Part shown: piece after piece, positions 57,806 to 64,000 of the stretch
How the letters are laid out: each line of letters starts with the position of its first letter
How positions within the stretch are numbered: the stretch's first letter is position 1
NCBI GenBank assembly: GCA_026119935.1
Contig: JALRMH010000001.1
Span: 124,001-188,000 of the forward strand
Origin: Endothia cerciana
Taxonomy: Eukaryota > Ascomycota > Sordariomycetes > Diaporthales > Cryphonectriaceae
DNA: 64,000 bases
Reading direction: 5' to 3'
Position numbers and translations under genes: made by a program
Notes under the pieces: model-generated
What the model was told of the DNA's origin: nothing
Databases searched by the model: none
Seen by the model: the letters and a program-made list of their open reading frames with translations, nothing else

Positions 57806-60800
57806 TTAGAATCCGAAAGGATTGTCAGGAGCTGTACCATAGTTAGCACCAAGATTCCTCTCATCAACAGGATCCAGAGTCGCGTCTTTGAAAACTTACT
57901 CGCAGCAGAGAGATTTGCACGGCGGCCAGTGGCCTGTGGCGCAAGCTTCTTCGCATCGGCCTGAACACCAAAGCGTACCGGCGGCGGTGGTCCTGTCTGT
58001 TGCGGCATCAGGGGAGCCGGAGGCTGTGGCTGTGATGGAGGCATGCCGTGGTTTCCAAAACCCTGCGTAAAGCTCATGCCTGTAGGTTGGGGTTGCATTG
58101 GCTGCATCTGAGTAGGCATGCCGGTCCTCTGTGGCTCAAGGGCCGGAGGCAGGTATGAGTTGACGCCCCCCGTTGGGCTGGCACCGAATGAGTTCTGGTT
58201 GAATTGTCCCTGGAAACCAGTAGGCTGCATCTGCATTGGTGAGAACTGCTGCGATGCCCTGGGATCCGCGAAGGGGCTCTGTTGGGGCATCTGCTGGCCG
58301 TTCATCATTGGCTGTTGCATGAACTGGTTCTGACCAAAGCCTGTTGGCTGGGGCTGCATGCCGGTCTGCATTGGGTACATGCCAGGTGGCTGCTGAGGGA
58401 AGCCAGTCATCTGTGGCTGCATCTGCATGGCGTACTGCTGCTGCAACCGCTGTTGGCTGAGGTCACTCAAGCTCTGTCCCGGAGGAGCGACCTGTCCAGT
58501 TACATGAGGCGCCAACGGCGGAGGACCGAAAGCGCTGGGCTGTGCCGACTGAGGTGCCGACAATGGCCTCGCAGGAGGCGGAGGAAGCATACCGGATTGA
58601 CCTTGAGCACCTGATGGCGGCGCGGGTCTCTGTCGTGCGAGAGACAGCTGGTGACTGAGAGGAGTTGTTGGTGACTGGCCGTTTGGCAGACCCGTCTGCT
58701 GCGGAGGCAGACCAGCGAAGAAGCCAGGCGAGGCTCCTGTGGGCTGAGGCGCCTGGACGGGAGCAGGAGCAGGAGCAGGAGCAGGAGGCTGCGTGACGGC
58801 TGGCGGGGGAGCAGGGGCCGCAGTTTTTGTCGGTTGCAGAGGCTCCGTCAGCAGCGACAGCTCCTGCATTCCAGGTGTGAGAGGCGTGGTGGCCGACTTG
58901 GGAGGTTCGGGCACAGGTGCTGGGGCCAGAGCAGGAGCTGGTGGCTCGGGCGTGGGCTGGGACTTGGCTGGCTTGACATCCCACGCATCGTCGTCGAATC
59001 CACTCGGCTTTCCTGTCGACACGGCTGACGTGGTTGTCGCAGGCGTCAGTGGAGCGGGAGACGAGGCTTCACTATCCTTCGTTCCGCCCAGGGCCTTAGG
59101 ATCGACTAGGTCGCTAGCAGACCTGTTTGCTTCGGGCCGTGGTCGACCCGTGTTGTTCTTGAGGGCACCACCGGGCCCAGAGAACAAGCCGCCCTCTCCC
59201 TGGGCCCCTTCGCCCTTCTTGCGACCGTACTTGTTGTCCAGGAATCGCATCACCTTGATGATATCTCCTTCGCGCAAACCCAACGTCCGAAGAACAGACG
59301 CGTCGACATCCGGGAGAACCGTCTCGTCCATGTTGTCTCGGTGGAATGCCTGCCCATATCTCTCGCACAGTCCGACCTGTATATCGCAGGAGAGGAAGAA
59401 CTGGAACCAATCATACTCAGGCCTCTTCGGTTGCTCGATAGTAGCGCCAACCGGCGCAGAGGCTCTGGACTTGGATCTTTTGACATCTGATAGCGGTTTG
59501 TCCTCGTCGAGCGATATCCCGGTCATTCGCTCCACGTACTCGAGATCCTCGACGGACATTTTCGCGGTGGGGACCGCAATCTTGACGCCGTTGACCTTGT
59601 GGAGGTTGATTTTTCCATCTTTCAGACCGAGGAACTGGGCGTCGACACTAAACGACTTGGATCGATCGGTCCATGTGCGGACCTTGGATGGATCGGGCTC
59701 TGCGGGCGTCCGTCAGTTGTTGTCCACAAACCAGCAATCGGATACGTACTTGACTTGGTGTTGCTTCGAGAACCACTGTTGCCGTGACCGTTCTCGCGGT
59801 TCCGCTGTGACGACAAATTACCATTCCGTTCTCCATATGAAAGGCTGCTAGACCTTTCCGGCAAGCGAAGTCCTGGTCCTACCTCTGTTCCTCGCTTCTC
59901 GTCTTCTCTTTTCGCCGCCTTGACGGCCTGCTTCGTCAGACGCTCCTCCTCAAGTCGGTTCTGGGCGACCGACGACAATCCCGCGTTGATGCCGGTCATG
60001 GATGCCGGCTGAGCGGGGACGGTGCCGGTGATCTCGACGTAGCTGCTGGGCACGACACCCTCCTTTCCGTTCTTGACCCTCCGCACCTGCCACCAGTCCT
60101 CGCTCTTCATGTCGTCCAGGATGATCACCTCGTCGCCGTCGGCCACGGTGACCTCGTCGTCGCCTTGAGCCATGAAGTCGTAGAGCATCTTTCCTTTCCT
60201 GAGTTCCCTGCCGGTGCCAGCCATAATGACCTCGCGCAGACCCTCAGCCCGGACAGCGCCCGCCAGCTCGCCCAGTGCCGCAACGATCTCCTCGGCGGTA
60301 TCCTTTGCACCGGCGTGAAAGTCCAGGCTCTTGCTAGGTCGCACGAACTCGAGAAACACGTGTTTGCCCTCCCTGGAGTAGTGGGTCATCCTATCAGCCG
60401 TCCACTCCTGCGACGGCCCGTCTTGCGCATGTTCCGGTGCGATCAGGATCTTCCCGGTCTTCAAGTTGATCCCGAGTGTGGTCGGCATCTTCTTCTTCTT
60501 GCCCATGATCGATATCATCTCATTAATATTATACAAATGGAAGCCGCCAGGCGACAGGTCCTGATGCCGCGGCTCATAATCACGGTCAGTGGGCTGTCGG
60601 CGGTCGTACTGAGGGAACGGGTCACGGTACGTCGAAGACCTGGGCGGCGGCGACAGGTTTTCGTTCCGGTCATCTCCCACCGTGGATTGGATCGAGCGAG
60701 TCCGTGCCGGCAGCGGCGGGGATATCTCGTCCTCGGAGGGCGGGGCTTGCCGCGGTGGAGGAGGGATATTTATTGCGGGAGGGCGCGGTGTGTCGCGTGT

Positions 60801-61484
60801 TGCTGCCGCTGGAGGAGCAGCCCGACCACCCATAACACCAGCCAGCGCCGCGGCCGGGTTCGGGGCCTCAGGACTGCCCGGCTCTGGCGGCGCGGCATTC
60901 CGTGCCGGGAGCGGCGGACTAGGCTCGTCCTCGACGGCGGGAGATGGAGGGGCCGGGGGCCTGGTCGGGAGGCTCGGAGGGGCAGGCTCAGGCTCGTCTT
61001 CTGGCTCACGGGATGGTTCCTCATGACCACCGGCCTCGCCCATATCTATATAGTTGGCAGGAACAAAGCCATAGTCGCCATTGAGCCCAACCAGGATCCA
61101 GTCAGGGTCTGAAGTGTCATATACGTCGAGCTCGGCCTCCTCGGAAAACGACAGCTCCTCGTCCGTCTGTCTTGTGTACTCGTAAAGCGCGCGGGCTTTC
61201 TCGATGGGTTTTGCCTGGAGAACGATTTGTCAGAGAGCAACAGGGCGGCGTCAGGCCGTGGACAGAGCGATGCAGGTCGGGCTCACCTCCTCAACATAAT
61301 TGTTCGGGATCAGGCCGACGGGCTCATCCTCGTCTTCAGCGCTGGCCTTCTTCTTCGCCTTCCACCAGTCGTCATCTTTGCTCTTGTCGAGGACGTAGAG
61401 CAGATCCCCTTCGCTGATCTCCAGTTCTCCCTCGGACTGCGGGGCATAGTCGTATAGGGCCTTGTAGACGCCAAGGAATGCCAT
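57806..61484 (-). CDS. SLA1: Actin patch/endocytic adaptor Sla1
   Basis: Four exons on the minus strand, 61484-61287, 61214-59750, 59699-57900 and 57831-57806, give 1162 aa. SH3-1 (residues 4-65; VYKALYDYAPQSEGELEISE) fills exon 1. SH3-2 follows (about 70-122; ARALYEYTRQTDEELSFSEE), then a Pro-rich linker and a PH-like region (about 290-395). SH3-3 is at about 408-463 (GKMLYDFMAQGDDEVTVADG), SHD1 at about 556-620 (VRTWTDRSKSFSVDAQFLGL) and SHD2/SAM at about 650-715 (FLSCDIQVGLCERYGQAF). The C-terminal half has about nine xxQxTG repeats (QPQMTGF, QPQPTGF), the phosphorylation targets of Ark1/Prk1-type kinases. A last 26-nt exon ends DNPFGF, an NPF-type motif for EH-domain partners. Sla1 recognises NPFxD cargo through SHD1 and restrains Las17/WASP at endocytic sites. 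All junctions are phase-consistent. Confidence 0.95.
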
Positions 61485-62822
61485 CGCGTCGGCTGGGGCA
61501 GGTCGGAGAGGAGCAGGTCAGTCCGGACTCCTCGACCGTGGGCGCCTTGCGGCGAGAATCGATATATGACGATGAGGGCGCAGCCTCTCTGGAAGCCTGG
61601 CTAAGGGGCCTAGGTGTGCAACGCCGGCTCGACGCGCGACTTGGATGACGGCAAGGCGAGCCGAGAGGCCACTGGAGCTCCCGGGCGGCTTTGAAGCTGA
61701 GGTAGTGCTCCAGGTAAAGTGGATGCACCCGAAACAGTGGGAGCGGGAGGGAGAAGACGGGTGGTGTCTAGCCTAGGGGCCCCGGCCTGTACCGTATCGC
61801 CTGCGGAAGGAGTCGCTGTTCGGCTCGTGGTTGGGCGCGGTGGTCAGCTCGAGATGGTGATGCAGAGCAGAAAGGGGCTGCTCAGATCGATGGCGACCGG
61901 TGTTGTGGTGTGGAAGCGGCTGTTGTGCAGCGTCATGCGCCGCATATGCGTAAGTCCGTCGAGGTGAATTCAAAAGGGGCAGTCAGGCTGCTGGCTGATT
62001 AAGATGGAGACCAAGATCAGGAGCAAGACCAGGTCGTGTTGGACGGGACGGGATAGCACGGAACAGGCCCAGAGCACAGGCACGTAGCGCAGCGCAGCGC
62101 AGCGCAGCGCAGCGACAACCCAGGGCAGGGCAGGGCTGGGCAGAGCACGTCGGGCACGAATGCTCCGACCCCCCAGCCAGGCTAGTGGGGACGCAGTGTC
62201 CGTATGCGCAGCAGTATATGTATATATTATTGTTCAGGGCAGAGATGGGAGGAAAGTAAATCGCTGGATGATGCTCACGGGCCATAGGGGGGATCGAAAT
62301 ATAGTCCTTTCTGTGCGGGGACGGGGTGAAAAAGGGGACGAGGTCAATTTGGCACATGGACTCACAAAGTCCGTCTGTAGGTAAGCTGCAGGAGACCTTC
62401 AGCGAGCCTTGCGCCAGTCCCAGTCCACTCCAGTCCAGCCCGGCGCACCTGCACCATCGGCCTACTTACTTCCCAGGTTCTGGGTTCTCCAGCATGTCCC
62501 CACCCCCAACGACATGCCTTGATGCCTCCCGAGGCCACGCCAGATACTTTTCACCCTGTCCCCAGCAGTCTTCTTTTTCTTTTTTAGAATGAGGCTTGAA
62601 TCGGAGATACCTTCCGAGAAGCACGGGTCGCCCAAGGCTTCTGGCTCTATGGTTTTGTTGTTAAATCCTGGAATAATGCTTGCGAGGCAGCAAATTATAG
62701 CATCATCTGCGACCTGGCTGCTAAGAACATTGGTATGGATGTGTTTAATCGCCGCGCCATGTCCATATGTGCGTATGTATGATTACAGTCTCAGCTCCGT
62801 CCATCTTGACGTGGGGTGCTGT
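61485..62822. other. Tandem-gene spacer with pentamer repeats, SLA1 promoter region
   Basis: About 1.3 kb between the end of AMD1 and the SLA1 start, both on the minus strand. It includes AGCGC pentamers at 62086-62110 and CAGGG-type pentamers just after. No coding sequence was recognised. Confidence 0.5.
62086..62110. repeat. Pentamer tandem repeat (AGCGC x5)
   Basis: Five exact AGCGC units are followed by a partial sixth. Just downstream (about 62124-62145) CAGGG units are repeated as well. It lies about 600 bp upstream of the SLA1 ATG. Confidence 0.8.
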
Positions 62823-64000
62823 TCACCTCTCCCCTCCCTCCCCAGCCTCGTCCACAGCGTCAGTCGCCCCTGGGGTCACCACCCTCTTCGTAGCCGCCCT
62901 GTCATCACTCTCATGCATCGAAGACTGCCGCAGGCTGTTCGCCCTCTGTCGGCGGCTGATCATGCCCGGGTATATCCTTGGCTCGCTGCCCGAGAGATGC
63001 AGGTCATTCATGCCCTCGATCGGCCAGGAGCTGGTCGACTGCGGTTGTTGCACGGCCATTGCCGGCGATGATGTTGGCGGCTGGCCCATGCTGCGCGGCA
63101 GCGGCGTCATGTTTTCCACGTTAAGGTTCGTCTTGAGTGGCGTCGCTGGCGTGTTGGGCGCTGCTGAGGCGAAGGTGCTGGGTTCTGCGGAGGGGGGGTT
63201 GGCGTTCGAGTCGCTGTAGGAAACGTACATCTCCACCCTAGACTCGAGTCAGCTTCCAACTCATCGGCCGCTGTGGTCAAAGGGGCCGGCTTACATCTGC
63301 TGTTCCTCCCTCAGCGTGCGGTATCGGAATTCCTCTCTCCGAGTAGGCACATTCGTCTTGGCCATCGTATTGCCCAGGGATCCAGGAATCAAAAAATCGG
63401 AGCCGAGCCAGTGCTGCTTGACGGAGAATTCATATCCGCTCTGCTTGACCGAGTTCTTCGCGAGCTCACACATATCCACAGGACTGAGCTTGTAGATCTG
63501 CGCTGCAACCGCATACTCCTCCATCAGCGGCTCCTTGGTGTAAGCAAACTGCAGCGGGTCATCCGTCGACAGTGATACGTTCAGGCCGCGCTTGAAGTAT
63601 TGATAGAAGGGGTTTCGTTCTAGGGAAAGGAAGAGCGCGTTGTTGCTGAGGGGCGACATGGCGACGCCGATCTGCTCGAGGTAGAAGATATACTGGAGAA
63701 GCGGCACCTTGCGCAGCAGCAGGCCGTGGCTGATGCTATGAGCGCACTGGGCTGCGACTGCGAGGTGCTCCACGTCCCCGGCTTCACCGCAGTGCGGCCG
63801 CAAGACGAATGTGTTGAAGCCGCGCTGCTTCCTCCAGAAGTTGAGCGATGTCATGTTGGCGAAGAGGTAGTATATCCAGTAGCTGTAGGGCGGGTTCTGC
63901 TTGGTGTTCCAATCTCTGGGGACCGGGTACTTTCTGAACAGACGGCGCTCGACCTTGCTCTCGTCATCTACGCTGTCGATGCCGACAACGCGCTGTAGGA
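62823..64000 (-). CDS. AMD1: AMP deaminase, C-terminal part (continues beyond the right edge)
   Basis: Two exons are visible on the minus strand: one ending at 63295 that enters from beyond 64000, and the last, 63237-62823. The 57-bp phase-2 intron has a GTAAGC donor. The catalytic block is intact: [11 protein letters not shown], then [20 protein letters not shown] and [10 protein letters not shown] followed by [16 protein letters not shown], the AMP-deaminase signature with the zinc-binding Asp. [14 protein letters not shown] and [19 protein letters not shown] follow, as in other fungal Amd1. The enzyme converts AMP to IMP and ammonia in the purine nucleotide cycle. The tail encoded by the last exon (about 138 aa, Ser/Pro-rich) lacks any domain. 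The N-terminal regulatory part and the first His ligands lie outside the window. Confidence 0.93.

Overview
The window is nuclear DNA from a filamentous ascomycete, most likely a Sordariomycete. Genes are close-set, on both strands, and carry short (50-135 bp) GT-AG introns with CTGAC/CTAAC-type branch sites. The proteins are fungal: Atg11, Nhp6-type HMG box, Pta1, Dep1, Nop12, Coa3, Sla1. No prokaryotic operons, CRISPR, rRNA, tRNA or intact transposons were recognised. The exon models were assembled by hand from splice sites and frame continuity; every multi-exon model listed is phase-consistent except the one at 56027-55508.

Left third (1-24.2 kb): an uncharacterised fungal nucleotidyltransferase-like gene (+, 1757-3700); a long low-complexity protein with one C-terminal membrane segment (-, 5238-8576); an alcohol O-acetyltransferase-like enzyme (+, 9477-11045); mitochondrial ribosomal protein bL9m (+, 11713-12929); ATG11 (-, 18132-13538); a CENP-H kinetochore subunit (+, 18959-19791); and NHP6 (+, 23746-24237), preceded by about 4 kb without a recognisable gene.

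Middle (26.8-47.6 kb): a six-exon fungal protein of unknown function (+), phosphoglucomutase PGM2 (-), oligoribonuclease REX2 (-), a Gfo/Idh/MocA oxidoreductase (+), a small cysteine-rich secreted protein (+), then two head-to-head pairs: PTA1 (-) / COA3 (+) and DEP1 (-) / NOP12 (+).

Right third (47.9-64 kb): an Ala/Lys-rich unknown (-), the mitochondrial glycine carrier HEM25 (-), COG8 (-), a TLC-domain membrane protein (+), a probable Gly-rich secreted protein whose start codon is followed by a frame-breaking G (-), the endocytic adaptor SLA1 (-) and the C-terminal part of AMP deaminase AMD1 (-), which runs off the right edge.

The genes are housekeeping functions (mRNA 3'-end formation, rRNA maturation, mitochondrial translation and heme/COX biogenesis, Golgi tethering, endocytosis, autophagy, centromere) and do not form one pathway; I see no biosynthetic cluster or defence island. 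The parts most worth a second look are the unknown fungal families, the two small secreted proteins, C-homopolymer tracts in four introns, several stop-free introns of length 3n, and degenerate repeats at 4.7-5.1 kb.
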